In this document: positions 23,319 to 36,300 of the stretch, one piece after another
Numbering within the stretch: the first letter of the stretch is position 1
Layout: each line of letters opens with the position of its first letter
Origin: Holothuria scabra
Lineage: Eukaryota > Echinodermata > Holothuroidea > Aspidochirotida > Holothuriidae
Length of the DNA stretch: 64,000 nt
Assembly: GCA_037179385.1 (NCBI GenBank)
Contig: CM074181.1
Coordinates: 48,442,394 to 48,506,393, forward strand
Reading direction: 5' to 3'
Notes under the pieces: generated by a model
Database searches by the model: none
What the model was told of the DNA's origin: nothing
Seen by the model: only the letters and a program-made list of their open reading frames with translations
Program-made: the position numbers and the translations under genes

Positions 23319-24471
23319 CGGAGCTCCTAAAGTGCCAGTCTGCATGTCATGATGGTGAGATAATTTATCTGACCAAGTTGTCATCTTTTCCTTACGAAGT
23401 CGACATGTTTAAATAATTTATCTTACCATGTCGACATCTTTTGCTTAGGAAGTCGACATGTTGAGATAATTCATCTTGCCATGTCTACATCCCGTGCTTA
23501 CGAAGTCGACATGGTGAGATAATTTATGTTACCATGTCAACATCCTAATTTAGGAAGTCGACATGGTGAGATAATTTATGTTACCATGTCGACATCCTTT
23601 GCTTAGCAAGTCGACATGGCGAGATAATTTATGACACCATGTCGACATCCTTTGCTTAGCAAGTCGACATGGTGAGATAATTTCAACAAAGTACGTCTAT
23701 GTATATGCACTCAGTGCCCGACACTGCATGCTGCATGTTAGCCAGGGTGCATTCCGTGATCGTACGCCGGGATTTTCTGTAAGTGTGCATATACAAGGCA
23801 AAGCAACCCGTAGGTGTGCGTATATACGTACAGTATACATGACTGTGATGCATACACGGACATCATACATTGGCAATGCGCGCACATGTATATATAGTGC
23901 ACTAAATGCACTCTGGCATGCGGACAGCCCAGACGTGGCTCCAGGGGGAGGGGGGGGGGAGTTTACGGCCAGATCAACAATAAAACATAAGGGAAATTAG
24001 CAGTGCAACTCACTCACTTCGATGCTTTCTCTTAAGTCAGCTGCCCCCCTTTTGGAATGTCTGGATCCGCGCCTGGGGCAACTGGCTATACATAGACATA
24101 TATAGTTGAAATTATCTCACCATGTCGACTTCCTGAGCAAAAGATGTCAACATGGTGACATAAATTATCTCACCATGTCGACTTCCTAAGCAAAAGATGT
24201 CGACATGGTGTCATAAATTATCTCACATGCCGACTTCCTATATTAGGATGTTGACATGGCAACATAAATTATATCACCATGTCGACTTCCTAAGCAAAAG
24301 ATGTCGACATGGTGTCATAAATTATCTCACCATGCCGACTTCCTGAATTAGGATGTCGACATGGTAACATAAATTATCTCACCATGTCGACTTCTTAGGG
24401 AAAAGATGATAACTTGGTCAGATAAATTATCTCACCATCATGACATGCAGACAGGCACTTTAGGAGCTCCG
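23319..24471. mobile_element. Foldback element with arms built of 53-base palindromic units
   Basis: The ends CGGAGCTCC and GGAGCTCCG are flanked by TA (23317-23318, 24472-24473). The arms, 23319-23687 and 24105-24471, are inverted copies about 370 bases long. In the left arm GTCGAC recurs at 23399, 23452, 23505, 23557, 23610 and 23663, a period of 52-53. Each unit carries GTCGACATG and CATGTCGAC around a GAGATAATTTATG core, so every unit can itself fold. The middle (23688-24104) is unique and non-coding. The TA duplication suggests mobilisation by a Tc1/mariner-type transposase in trans. Confidence 0.85.
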
Positions 24472-24898
24472 TACTTTTTGGAGTGAATGGTATTGTTATT
24501 CTGTAAAAGTCTTTTACACTCCTGTAATTTTTCATTGCATTGCATGATTATGTAAGTAATCATTTGCATATTTACTCCGTGGGTGCCTCTAATAGGACAG
24601 AAAGTTCGTAGAAGTTTGTAGAAGCAGCTGTCAAGTGATCAGATTGCGCGCGAGATGCTGGCAGGAAGAGTACAGTTTCTTGACAAGTCAGTACAGAGCT
24701 AACCACGACAGTGTGGACCACTTCGCCTCGTCTTGTTCCCAGACGAAAGTTATTTTACTAGATGGCTGAAATCCCTTTACTTTACTCACAAGATTTAAAG
24801 CCATCAGCACCATCATGTGAATGCTGTGAAGTTGCTGACTGAGCAGATGGAGGTCTTAGAGGAACTGAATTCCTAACTTCACGGTAACTGTACCCTAC

Positions 24899-25240
24899 GA
24901 CCGTTTGTTGACTTACCGTTAGTGTATACCTCACCTGTGGTACATTCCTGATACAGTATACCATCTCGTCCGCCGTGAGATTCCAGTGTCAGGCTCCAAG
25001 CCTAGTTTGTGCTGTCGCTTCCCTGGCCAACTCGCCCTCACTAAATTCCATGGGCTAAGGCATGGGGACACTCTTCTCCTGTATCGGCATTGTAAAGGAA
25101 ACAACTATCGCTGCCCCAGTAATTCCTGTAAGAAGATATCTGGCATATTTAGTATCGACGGAAGCTGTAATTTCGCAACTACCCGAAGCATCGCCGTTCT
25201 CAAGTCCAACATTCCAGATCACAGCTCGTACGTACGATAG
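24899..25240 (+). CDS. Possible exon with a FLYWCH-like zinc-binding segment
   Basis: A stop-free frame begins after TAG near 24920 and ends at 25238-25240. Its core has YRHCKGNNYRCPSNSCKK followed by an acidic-glycine turn and PDHSS. The Y-x-C-x5-C pattern with a downstream histidine recalls FLYWCH fingers, which occur in transposase-derived and chromatin proteins. The usual final HxH is absent. A possible donor GTACGT lies at the 3' end. No neighbouring exon was identified. This may be a transposon remnant or a chance frame. Confidence 0.25.
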
Positions 25241-25919
25241 GCGTAGGCCTAAGCTAACGTAATTACTTTAGGCCCATAGATGGTAGGCATAGGCCTAGTT
25301 CATCATTGTTATTGTTGATATTGGATGAATTGTCTCTGTTAGCCAGTGGTAACTTGCTCCATATCATCTCAGAGGCTTCGACCTAAGGTTGTATTTTCAG
25401 GTGGCCACTTGGAGGGAGGCTGATGGGAGGATTGTTTAAATGGGGAACTATCTAGTGTACTACTGGCAGGTAACCTAAACAAATTGTAACCCAGCACATT
25501 ATCTGTATCTATATGGTTATAACTGCATGTAACCACATGTGGCACTATGTATGAAAAAGACTAACACATCAGGCTAGAAGCCTAAACTGTGTTCAAAGAA
25601 GATCCAGCCTCTCTTGTGTAATGTTGCTGGATTGTTTTCTAGCTGTTTTAGTGAGTGTTAACGGGAGCATCAAACGTACACAGTCTGCGGACTGTCTTGG
25701 GGCGCAGGGTCTGTGCTATGAACTGGGGGGGGGGGCTCGGGCCGTAACACCATTCCCGTCTGTCTGAGGTTTGCGTTTTTCAAACATTTCTGCACACTTT
25801 GGACTACGCCAATTGTAGGTGGCGCACATTGCTCAGGTAACCGTTTAGGTAGCATTACAGTAGGCCTACATCTCTCCTTAAGAGAGTTGCATTTACCTGC
25901 CCATCAACTACTTTCTCTT

Positions 25920-26420
25920 TCTAGTTTCAGCTCCACTTCTTTGAAATTTTGAGCCTGATCTGCTCTTGGTGGTAGTTTCTCTAGATTTGTTAACAATAAC
26001 ATTTTACTTGGAGTTGCCCTGAGAGTAATTTTTAGACCAGTGTAAAGACAAAAGAATTACTGTTAAATTACGACTTTCACACCTCTCAAACATCCTTGAA
26101 CTCAGGTCCTCCCGGGGCTTCTCCCCCTGGACCCCCACCGGGACTCACATTAAACCGCCCGTTAATTCCTTTCTGTTTAGTTCATCTCCCCTTTTTCAAA
26201 ATGTCAGCCCGATTCTCTTCTTGATAGTAGTTTTACTAATTTTTTTAACCCGTCTAACTTACAGTTACCCTGGAGGTTATTTTTGATCAGTGTTAGGTCA
26301 ATAGAATAACCCTTACATAACGAATTTACTACCTCACAAACACACTTAAACCAATGAGCGTCAGGGAACTTTGCCTCCTGGATCGGCTGGACCCCACCAC
26401 AGGTTCCAAGGGTCCAGGGG
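25920..26420 (+). repeat. Diverged tandem duplication, about 255-base period
   Basis: The stretch starting TTTCAGCTCCACTTC (about 25924) recurs from about 26180. Shared words include TTTTGAGCCTGATCT/TGTCAGCCCGATTCT, TAGTTT, GTTACCCTG-like, TTTTTAGACCAGTGT/TTTTTGATCAGTGT, and CTCAAACA/CACAAACA. Confidence 0.55.
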
Positions 26421-26550
26421 TCCTCATGGCGGCCCCTTGACTCCACCAGAAGAGCCTCGGGTCTTGCGCTCGATGGCACCTTCGACGCCTTGAGTGGAGC
26501 GTAGCAATGCTCCCAGTGCCCCTCTAGCATGAAAAGTGGTGACGCCACTG

Positions 26551-29340
26551 GTTCTTTGTCAAACTTTCTCAAGTTGACCCACATTGAGCACGCCTCTCTA
26601 CAGACATTCTTTCAACACGCATGTTCTTAAACTGCAACGAAGGCATTCTGTGAGGGTACAAGTAGTCCATGTTCATGTTTGGCCCAGCGGAAAACTTGAC
26701 ATTAATTATATAGAGTTATGTGACTTATATTTCTGTGGTTTAGACAAACTTACTTCATGCATCACTCAAATTCACAACACTAAACAACTGTAGCACCGAC
26801 TGACTCCAATTTAATGAGTAGGGCCACCTAGGCCGTACGGGACGGGGCAGGGTAGGAGGTTGCAAATGGCCATTACCTTGCTGAATTGGGCAGAATTTGG
26901 TGCCTCAGGCATAGATTATGCTCTGGTTGGGCATCTGGAGGAGGGAAAAAAGCACCACTCCTCGGGTACGGCCATGTGAACCACATGAGAAAAATACTTG
27001 GATTAGGTAAGGTCATTAATTCTATGTTTGGCATATGGTGATGACCGCATGTGACTATTTCTCAGGGGATGACTGTTAACCCTTTTCCAAATCCCCAACC
27101 TCGGTATAATCTCTGCCGTATTGAGAAACCAAAGTCTGCCCGATTCAGCAAGGTTTCAAGTGTGTATGGGTAATGCTCATTTGATTGATCCCTTGGCCCC
27201 ATATGGCTATGCCAGAATAAATTTCAGAGATTTCTTGGGTATACATTTTAGCATAGGTCAAATGTATGTATTAGTAATATTGGCAACACCAAGGTAAGGC
27301 TAGAAACGCACGCAAAACGCAAAAAACTGACATTTTTAGAAAGGTGTTTAAAAGGGCATTATCAAAATAAACCATTGACTCTGTCGAAGAAATTTTTCAG
27401 CCAGGGAGGTATTAAATAACACTTTTTGGCATGTCTTTTGGGAAATGAAAAATCAAAAGGCACGGGCACCCACTTCCCCATGCAAGTTTGTCTCACTGAG
27501 GAATGAAGTGTAAATCACAGCAAGAAAAAACGGGATAAAATTATCAATAATATATAAAAGAAAAAGTCGACACAAGCAAAGATTAAAGTGCGCGAAACAC
27601 AGACAAAATTGACCATTAATAAGCATGACAACATCATTTTGGTTGGTTTCTTGCGATCACATGACCGCATTTGTCTCTTTCCGTTTATCAGCCGATTCTC
27701 ATTAAGAAACAAACCGATCTTTTAGGAAAAGATTCGTTCAGCAGAAGAGACTGGTATGTGACAAGATTGGTTGGAAATGTCGCCATTACAAAATTGGCCA
27801 CACTTTTCCTCAAATGCGCGATAATAAGTATGTTAATTATGATATTAAGTAGCTTATTATAGTATTAGGCAGATCAACTACGATATTAAGTGGGCTAATA
27901 CGTCAGATAATAACATATGGTCTGTTTTTCCTTTCTCTTTCTCTTTCCAGATCGCATGGTGTTTGCTTTTGTTTTATGTGTATTTATATCATCAATTTAT
28001 TTAGAACCCTTTGGTCACCAAATTTGTGTTACATTCGTTTCATAAATTGATTATGACGGCACCTGTACACAATTGAAAACTTGCATTTAATGTTTCTCAC
28101 AATTTCCTGGAATTTCGACAGAGCAATATGCTACGATGTCTCCCTAAGTTTGAACTGCCTTAAGTTTAGGAATGAACAATATGCTGAAGTGTGAACATAA
28201 GTAGCATGCACATATATTTTAAGTGCCGGGCCGGGGGTTCGTAGAAAGCCAGCATGTATACCAATGCGATCCGTGTACAAGCGACGTGACCGAATGAACA
28301 AAGTTTTCTAACGTGTCTAAGGTGAATATTAGTTATAAACAAAGTACATACAGAAGGCAAGAACGTTTAAACCTCAAGTCCGAATTTTCAATGCAAATTT
28401 CGTATTTAATCGAATCCGCATCTTCGATTGTAGGAATTGCTCGTTCATTCACGTGGTTTCGTGCCTTCGTAAGCGGTCGGTGCGGATGAATATTTCATCA
28501 ATGTTCCGTTTGGATTCATATTGCAATCGCATGCTGTTCGTTTGTAAAGTGGAACAGCTGTGCAGTTACGTTAAGTTGTTCTGTAGGGGGATTTTCAACA
28601 AAGTTTAACTATTTCTTAATAAGGGGATTTGTCCGAACAACTCCTGTATAGTAAGATGGTAATGTGCAAATTAAGAAGTAGTTCCACATTCAAAGGTATT
28701 GTTCTGCATTAAAGGCTTCCTCTCTGGTTGAAAAAAGGTTTAAATATAGTTTGAAATCAATGTATACCTTTCAGGGATTTCAAAATAAATTTGAAAGGTT
28801 GCATTTTCCAACACAGGCCACTTTTTTGTCGGAACTGTTTCATCAAGCAACTTCGTCGACCGTACTCAATTCAATGTAAGCAAGTGCTAACTTACGTTCA
28901 TGCATATATTCAGCTAGCTTGTGTAAACGTTCCGCGATTGCGACAGTAACCACAGGACAGGGAACGACTTTCACCACCAATTTCAAGGTACCCTGTGTGG
29001 ATTGTGAATCGCTTCTTTATTGTGTTTTCAGTTTTGTTTTAGTTTTTCAACTAAAACAAAGGAAAAGCAGCCTGCCCACGGTACATTAAAGTTGTCGTAG
29101 TTCTCAGTAAAGGACTACGTATCGACGGTCGCGTAGTTGCTCCCTACCATTTGTATAGGGAGGAATTACGGGACTGTCCTCAAGGCTTTACTGACAAAAG
29201 TTGTCGTAGTCTTGCCCACACACAGAACTTCACGAAGGCCTAAAGACTTATGTTACAAAACAAAACAACTCTAACATTAAAAGTTAAGCATGTCCTAGTA
29301 CAAAAGGTGCGCAGCCTCAGCGTAGGCCTAGGCACTGCAG
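26551..29340. other. Intergenic, no recognisable feature
   Basis: Only short unassigned frames on both strands; no domain, RNA gene or bounded repeat seen. Confidence 0.45.
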
Positions 29341-29341
29341 C

Positions 29342-29505
29342 TACAATCTTGGACAAAACTTGTTGGGACACACCGCTCCCCCTTCCATTCCAATGTTGAC
29401 CACTGTGTTATGCTGTTCACGGAAAAGAGCCATTCTTACTTCAGGGGGATTCATGTTAGCCTGCTTCAACTAAAATTTATTAATAATATGTAAAGTGTCC
29501 TAATG
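29342..29505 (+). repeat. Direct repeat, copy 1 (copy 2 at 30466-30643)
   Basis: Both copies contain CAATCTTGGACAAAACTTG, GCTGTTCACGG followed by AAAGAGCCATTCTT, ATGTTAGC, CTTCAACTAAAATT and AATAATATGT in the same order. They lie 1.1 kb apart. Confidence 0.7.
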
Positions 29506-30465
29506 GTCCAAGATTTTCTGAGAATTTCGAGAAGTCAGATAGGTGCGCTGCACAGAGTAACAAGTGACGCTTTTCTTGTGGTTGTTTTATGACAGGTAAA
29601 TGATATGTTGGTCATTAGATGGAAGTATTTCCAGGACCGGATTTAGCTTGTGGAGTCCTGGACCCAGATTGTTTTGGACCATTTTCACAAATAGTGTGAA
29701 GGACCTAAATGAGACGACCCTCGGGCTGGGTCCAGGTAAATACCTCCGAAAAACCGGCCTAAGTACTTCAATTCTTCTGTCACATCCCTTTTTTGAGCAA
29801 AGGGAAATTAATGACTCATTGTCCCACTTGCTTTGCCTATTTTAATTCTGAGATACGATTGTGTCCTGCCTACATGCCACCTTGACGAGGTTGGCAGTGT
29901 AGGCTTAGTTAAGCAAATAGTCTACCATTTGTTTGGTTCAACTTTAACTTAAAATCTTACGAAAATGAAGTTGGTTAAAAGAAGGAATAACAAATCTGTT
30001 ATCAGTTGTAATACAACATGAAAAATACAGCCAGAGAAGCAAAATTGGCCCCAAAATGTGTCCCAAACCAACCGTACCTAACGATCTACAAAAGTGTGAA
30101 AGGGGGCCTGGCTTGCAGAGTGACTTTCAGCATTTTATGGTAGACCGTGGCCCTCTTTCAATTAATTTCACGTCTTCTAACTATCAGTTTGAAAAAGAAC
30201 GACTCTTCTCTCCAGGAAGAGAATTATTCCACCCGTTGCGATTGTCTATATGTGGGTCTAAACAATGCATACTTTCGGTTCGTAATGTGATATATCCTAT
30301 AGAGTCGCCCTTAATTTGTTAAAAATACAACTTCAAATTTTACTTCCATTATGGTAAAATCCTCAAAAAAAAGTTAACTTCTGAAAAAGCTCTTTAAGAA
30401 AGAACGCTAGAAAAATTAAACATTTTTATTGAATTCGGTCTCAAAATGTATCTCTTGGAACCCAG

Positions 30466-30643
30466 ACAATCTTGGACAAAACTTGCTGGGACACCACGCT
30501 CACCCTTCCAGTTTTGACCACTGTTATGCTGTTCACGGCAAAGAGCCATTCTTCTTGACACAACATTGGGAGAAGGAAAGGGATTCTTATGTTAGCGTAC
30601 TTCAACTAAAATTGACGAATAATATGTGAAGTGTCCCAACAGT
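30466..30643 (+). repeat. Direct repeat, copy 2
   Basis: See 29342-29505. This copy has extra sequence between CATTCTTCTTGAC and ATGTTAGC. Confidence 0.7.
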
Positions 30644-33600
30644 TTTGTCCTTAATTGTAGTTTACTGCATGTTAGGAAAGCCAAGTTAGTCTAGGGTCGA
30701 TACTTTTGCATCTAGTGATAGGCCTGTGTCATCACCAATAGTGTATCACACAGTCTGAGGCAAAGTTTAACGAGGTACAGATATTTTGGGCAACTAATAA
30801 AAGTAATGGCCTCCCAATATCATTACATCCAGGTTGGGCAACTGATTAAAATAAAAGCTTATCGATATCGTTACATCCAGGTGAATACTTTCATTTAAAC
30901 ACCGGTGCTCAGTAGAATAAATAATGTTACTGCTTTCCTCACATAGACCTCCCCAAACAAATAACATGTAGCCAAGCCCCCCCCCCCCCCCCCAGCATGT
31001 GTGGGAAACATTCCACATTTGTCGGGGAATCAGTCCCAACAATATGCTTCATTTTGTTTTTAAGAAACTCCCAAGTGTGCACATTTTCAAGGCTTCGATT
31101 AGTACTTGCCATGCAAGTACAATTGTCTAGTTTACCAGATGTATGAACCATTTGATTTTCATATGGCATAGGCCATTGCTAAGCTGAAGTCACACGTAAT
31201 CGTAACACATTAACTGTGCGTGCATTTGCAGGGTTCACTTCATCAATTCATTTCGTGCCCTGATTTTAAGTTAAAACAAAGGTTATTAAACACTTGCTGC
31301 ACTCCATACTTGGACAGTGACGTCAACCGAAGAGAGAGAGAGAGGGGGGAGGGGGGCAGGTAGGCAATTGCCACTCCAATGAAAATATGGGGGGGGGGTA
31401 AACATGTGTTTTGCTTCTCCAATAATTCAAGAAGATTTAAATAACAAGAAAAACAGCAAGCAGAAAAGACAAAATTTGACGTTGTGGGATTTGAAGCGCT
31501 TCCAGAAAACGTCAATTTGAGTGCATGTGCGTATCACTGTGAGTGTGTATGCAAATTTGGTCTTGTGAGTATGTACGTGTGCGCTTGCCTTCATGCGATG
31601 AAATTGCGTATAGATAAATCCGGTCCTGGACACGATTCAGGGTTAGACTTACTTGGTTAGATGCTGTACAGCATGTTCCCTTTTCAGTCATATTCCTAAC
31701 GTTTTGAAAGCTGCTGAGAAGCTGAGAAGGCCACGGTCCGCTTCTAGGGGTAGGATTCGGCAGGCTTTTGGAAAATCTTTTGTGGAATATATCCCTATCC
31801 CCTGCCATATATGCCTACGGTGACACTGCGTGCTGAGTTGTCACATCCTAGTGAAAGTTGGTCCCCTTGAGTTGATAAGATGCAAAAACGATCATTGTAC
31901 CCTTAGGTAATTTAGTTATTCCAAGCACCTGGGAAATCACATAAAAGATACTTACCCTTGAATCCATGTCCTCCACCACAATCGGGTTTTATGTAGGGTC
32001 ATGCCCCAACAAATAGGTGCCGATACCGTAAGTACCAAGACTGGACTAGCAGGACCGATAATGGATCTTACTGCCCAAACTAAATGATAGACTTTGCAAA
32101 GCTCTCACGTAGATTAAAGCTATTAAAGCTAATAAAATCTGGAAGTAAATTACACTGAATCAGGGCAAATAGGCGTTTCGGGCTTGGCACTCTTTTGACA
32201 CACTGAAGGGATAGATGATGATCGCCACTTCCTCTTTTGAAACTTACCATTGTCGGAAAATCATAAGTTTGTGGCTACAGGAATGTGAAGAAATGTTATC
32301 TGCAAACGTGTAATTTTCATGGATTTTAGAAAAAAGAAATTCGGGCATATTTAACAATAGGTTGCTAGGGGGGAACAAAAATGCTTTGTTATGGTTGGTT
32401 GTTCATCACGTCGAACATTTTGAGTAATCGAGCAATTTTACTACGTCCTTTTTGTCCAACACGCTTAATTAAAAGCCTTGCAGTGGCAAATTTTGATGGT
32501 ATACTATTTTCAACACAAAGGCGGGCAACTGGGTCGTACCAGCACTTATGTTTGTAAATGCGTTGTTGAAGGTCCATTGTGGGTTCGTTCTTGTGTCTAA
32601 ACTATTATATCACACTTGAATACACGCACATTTGTTAAGTGACGACGGTTAAAAGGTAGGTACTACCTGCTCATAAATATCCATCGGAGTTGAGGCAGGC
32701 AAACGTTTCCCCAATATGGAGAGTATCCATTTCCCCCGAAACCGTTTTGGAACACGCTAAAATCATTTATTTGTTTTCGTTTTGACTTTGACAATGTGAT
32801 TGTCGAATAACTTTTTTGCACAAGTTCCCAGCGTGCTCTTCTAGCATATAAGTAGCTCTTCTATCCGCATTGATTTGATCAACGACAAAATAAAAAGGCG
32901 AAAGTTGGGCCACTAGGGACTAATCTTGGACTAGGACTATGAGCTCCAGCTCAATTCGTTAACTTTTGGTTGCCAGCTGTTATGAAAATTTAGGAAATTT
33001 ATGTCATTTGACACTAACGCTTAGAGAGACACAATATACCAATGCCAAAGAACACGTTCTGTACAACTTACATTACCAGTTTGTTTCTCATAGTTTTAAA
33101 TCTGTCAGAAATTTCAAGATGTCAATAATGCTTGCATCCAAGCATCCAGTTCAGTGTATTTCAATCTTAAGTCAAATTAAGTGTCAGTAACATAATATGA
33201 CTAAAATACAATCTGTGGCATAAAAATTGGTACATTTGTGAAAAAAGAAAAAACTAAATGAAAGGATGAGATAAGATTCAGGAGTGGTAACTGAAGCACC
33301 TAATAGCTTGAGGAGGTTAACCCCCCTTAACAACACAAAAAACAAAGAAAAAAAAACAAGGCAAAACTAGAAGGGAAACCAACAGGGCGAATAACAACCA
33401 CCACAAAAATACTCTGAAAAAAGAGGGAAAAATTAAGAGTAGTTGCAATGAAATAAGCTTTTAACTCTCTATTAGACAGTTAAAACCAAATACAGTTTAA
33501 CATGTAGTAATCTCTGGGGACAAAGTATTCCAGAATTTTTTGGGGCGATGCGCACTGTTTACCAAGAAATTTCCCAGCTGGCTAACGATAATCCTAATCC

Positions 33601-36300
33601 CCAACCTAACAGAGAATACAAGCGATACAATACAATGGCAACAACCAGTCAAGACAAAGTTTGTTAAACAGTGCACACCTACCCGAATTTGGCGCCTGTA
33701 AACCTAAGACTGAGTTGCGAATACCCAAGCCTACAAAGGGGAGTGGAGAGCTGATTCACCGAAGCACGACTGGGATAGGGATAACGAATACAGCGAAAGC
33801 TAAACAAAACTCTAAAATTGATGGAGTTTTATTATGTAGCAAATTAAAAATTAAAAAAAAAACGTCTCCACATGATACCGATTTAAGTCTTATAAATTAA
33901 GAAAGTTGAGGTTAGCGAAAAGAGGTGGGGTAGGATGTAGAAAGTCAATATTGTTTATGAATCTAAAAGTCCTCTCCTGCAGTTTAAATAGGGGTTAAGC
34001 CTAGTGGGGCACGTGCTCCCCCAAACAATATTACGATAGGGAAGATAAGAGAGTATAAGTGTATTACACAGGGAAACCAATTTTTACATAGGGAGAAGTT
34101 GTCGAAATTGGTTGAGTACCCCCACTCCCATAGAAACCATGAGTGGATCCAGACAATTAAAAAAAAAACAAACATTTAAAAAAACAAACAAACAAACACG
34201 ATGAACCTAGAGAAAGAGGGTAACGGGATTGCATGGTAATTCTCTGTTTGAAATATCTAATTCTGCACAAAGACCAAACCGAGAGCCATCATCTGTTAGG
34301 ACGGAGAGTACAGAAAAACGTGTCATAAGAGCGTGTCTACACCTTTCTTCATAGGGGGCCAAAACTGATGCGAGGGAGCGATGCGACCGGTCTCGAGCAG
34401 ACTTGCGAGCGAGAGGATGGAGTCGTGTGGCCAAGGGGGGGGGGTCCCCCTCTGAAGATGGAACGCTTTTTAGTTTCTAAATGTGAAAATACGTGGTGTG
34501 GCGCATTATTTTTACGATATTTTGTATGCTAAAGGAAACTCATTATTCTGTGCTTTGTAAACTATTTTCTAAGATTAACCGCATTGGATCAAATACGCAC
34601 CTGTTGCTCCCAAAAATTTTGATTTGCGCGGAGAGCAAAAAACATTTGGTCCCGATCAGTGGAAAAGACACGACCCATGCCTTCATACGTAATGTACGTA
34701 TATAAGTGGGAAAACACTAGCAATATTGTAAAAATAAACACAAAAATATAAAAAATATGCTAATGGGGGAGCCCTGCCCCTTGGCCCTTCACCCCCTGGC
34801 TGCCGGTCTCATGTTACGCAATCTGTGAGGAAAATGTTACCCATACATAGCATTATATTACACACACTGTGAAGTTGGGTTTTTGTGATGATGCCATTCT
34901 TGGTTCGATGCACTGTAACATGTTTTACAATTTTCAGTTGTTGTGCTTGAATGCGTACCACTTGAGCATTTCTCTTTTGTGTGGTTGAAGTTTTAAAATA
35001 GATGCCTTATTTGTTAGATATTGTCAGAGAATGGCTTCAAATCGTTGTCATTGAGTCATTTCATGGGCTCTTTAACAGTCTGGTTTAACTGCCTGTGCCC
35101 ACGGCCTCTTTTCCAGTTGCGAGTTTGATTGTTTCCCCCTACTCTGATGCTTCTGCGGAACACCACGCACAACGGCATGTAGGATCCGTTTTGAAGTCTT
35201 TGCTATGACCAAACCAGAACTCTCCTCCTTTGAAAACTTTTTGAAAATATGAGGGTCCTTAGATGCAATATATTGAGGCAAAAACCAAGTCCTAGATGCA
35301 TCCACCGTCAAAGGGCGGTTCCTTGGTCCCAGAAATAAATACTTACAACTTATGAGGGAGGGGGAGGGGGATGGAACTAGGAACAGATATCAACCATCAG
35401 CTGGAGCGGAGGGGTAATGACCAAATTCTTCTTCTTGATCGCAGGAAAATATCACTTCCCACGCACTCCAACATGCATCTGAACCACCTTTATCTTTAAA
35501 ATTCCAAGTTCAAAATTACTTCAAGTACTGGAGCAGTAGCTGTGACAACACAACCATCAATTTGGACAAGTCTTTAAACAAAATACTCGCAAAAAATTCT
35601 CGAGGCCTTAGAAGATAAATATATACTCGGAGGTTTTGAAAGGTGAATAAATTAGGATCGCTTCAGTTGGTATTATCAAACGGTACAATAATTTTCCTCC
35701 GCCCTACTCATTCCACTCTCCATGTCAAAGGAAAGGCAGTTTGCAGTACTCTTTTGTAATTTACGTCATTGCTACCATTTCCACAACATTCCTCTGGCTC
35801 CCATCTTCATTGCTTTTCTTCCCTTCTTTTTCTTCATTTTCCTTGCCTCTTCTTTTTGCCCTCCTCCTTTTTTCTCCCTTATCAATGGTGAGGCAGGGGC
35901 ATGGCTCAATGCGTCCCCCTGTACACGCAGGTGACCATTCAGACAGGCAACGGAAACGGCATTTCAAATTGACTTGTAAGTAGCATCCAGCAATCATTAT
36001 TTTGAGCTTTCGTTTGCAATACATTTTATTCTTTAATAAAAATGGGCACATTGTTAAATGAACAGAAAACTACCAGGTACCTCGGCCGCTACTTAAGCTT
36101 AAGCTTTTATTGGAAACTATTCTTTAATTGAATCCAACAGATGGTTGATTATGATTATTCTTATATGCCATATTCTCCACTACTCGGAGGAAAGTTATTG
36201 TTTTAATATTATAGTCTCATAGAAGGATTCAAACCATATGAAATTGTCTCTGAATCAAGAAAAGCTTCTTGGTTTTGATGAAAGAGAAGCTTACGCGGTC
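30644..36300. other. Intergenic, simple repeats and unassigned short frames
   Basis: Contains a 17-C run (30977-30993), an AG run near 31330, AAAC repeats near 34180 and several G tracts. 35945-36070 resembles the 172-base array unit of 17.3-17.8 kb. Short frames at 32389-32577 and 35072-35311 (both minus strand) are described separately or left unassigned. Confidence 0.4.
32389..32577 (-). CDS. Unidentified 62-codon frame
   Basis: The frame starts in a good context (A at -3, G at +4) and encodes a basic peptide beginning MDLQQRIYKHKCWYDPVARL, rich in K and R. I recognise no family, and no splice partner or neighbouring exon is visible. It could be a transposon fragment or a chance frame. 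Confidence 0.15.
   Translation of the reverse strand: MDLQQRIYKHKCWYDPVARLCVENSIPSKFATARLLIKRVGQKGRSKIARLLKMFDVMNNQP

Larger units (their letters stand above)
23070..26550. mobile_element. Possible 3.5-kb hAT-like element
   Basis: CAGTGGCGTCACCA at the left and TGGTGACGCCACTG at the right form a perfect 14-base inverted repeat. The flanking 8-mers TATCTTTA and GTTCTTTG agree at only five positions, so the two ends may belong to different insertions of one family. Contents: the foldback element at 23319-24471, a zinc-finger-like frame and a tandem duplication. No transposase frame. Confidence 0.35.

Noticed and set aside
23399..23687. Regular 53-base repeats resembling a CRISPR array
   Set aside because: Eukaryotic context, palindromic repeats with no unique spacers, and a matching inverted arm show a foldback transposon.
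23931..24076. CAGACGTGGCTCC...GGATCCGCGCCTG as a small hAT-like element
   Set aside because: Ends match poorly and flanking 8-mers (GGACAGCC, GGGCAACT) do not agree.
26204..26584. 126-codon minus-strand frame
   Set aside because: It spans a tandem repeat unit and the putative hAT-like end, so it is most likely non-coding repeat sequence.
35072..35311. 79-codon minus-strand frame
   Set aside because: Composition is protein-like but no family, splice partner or conservation evidence is available.
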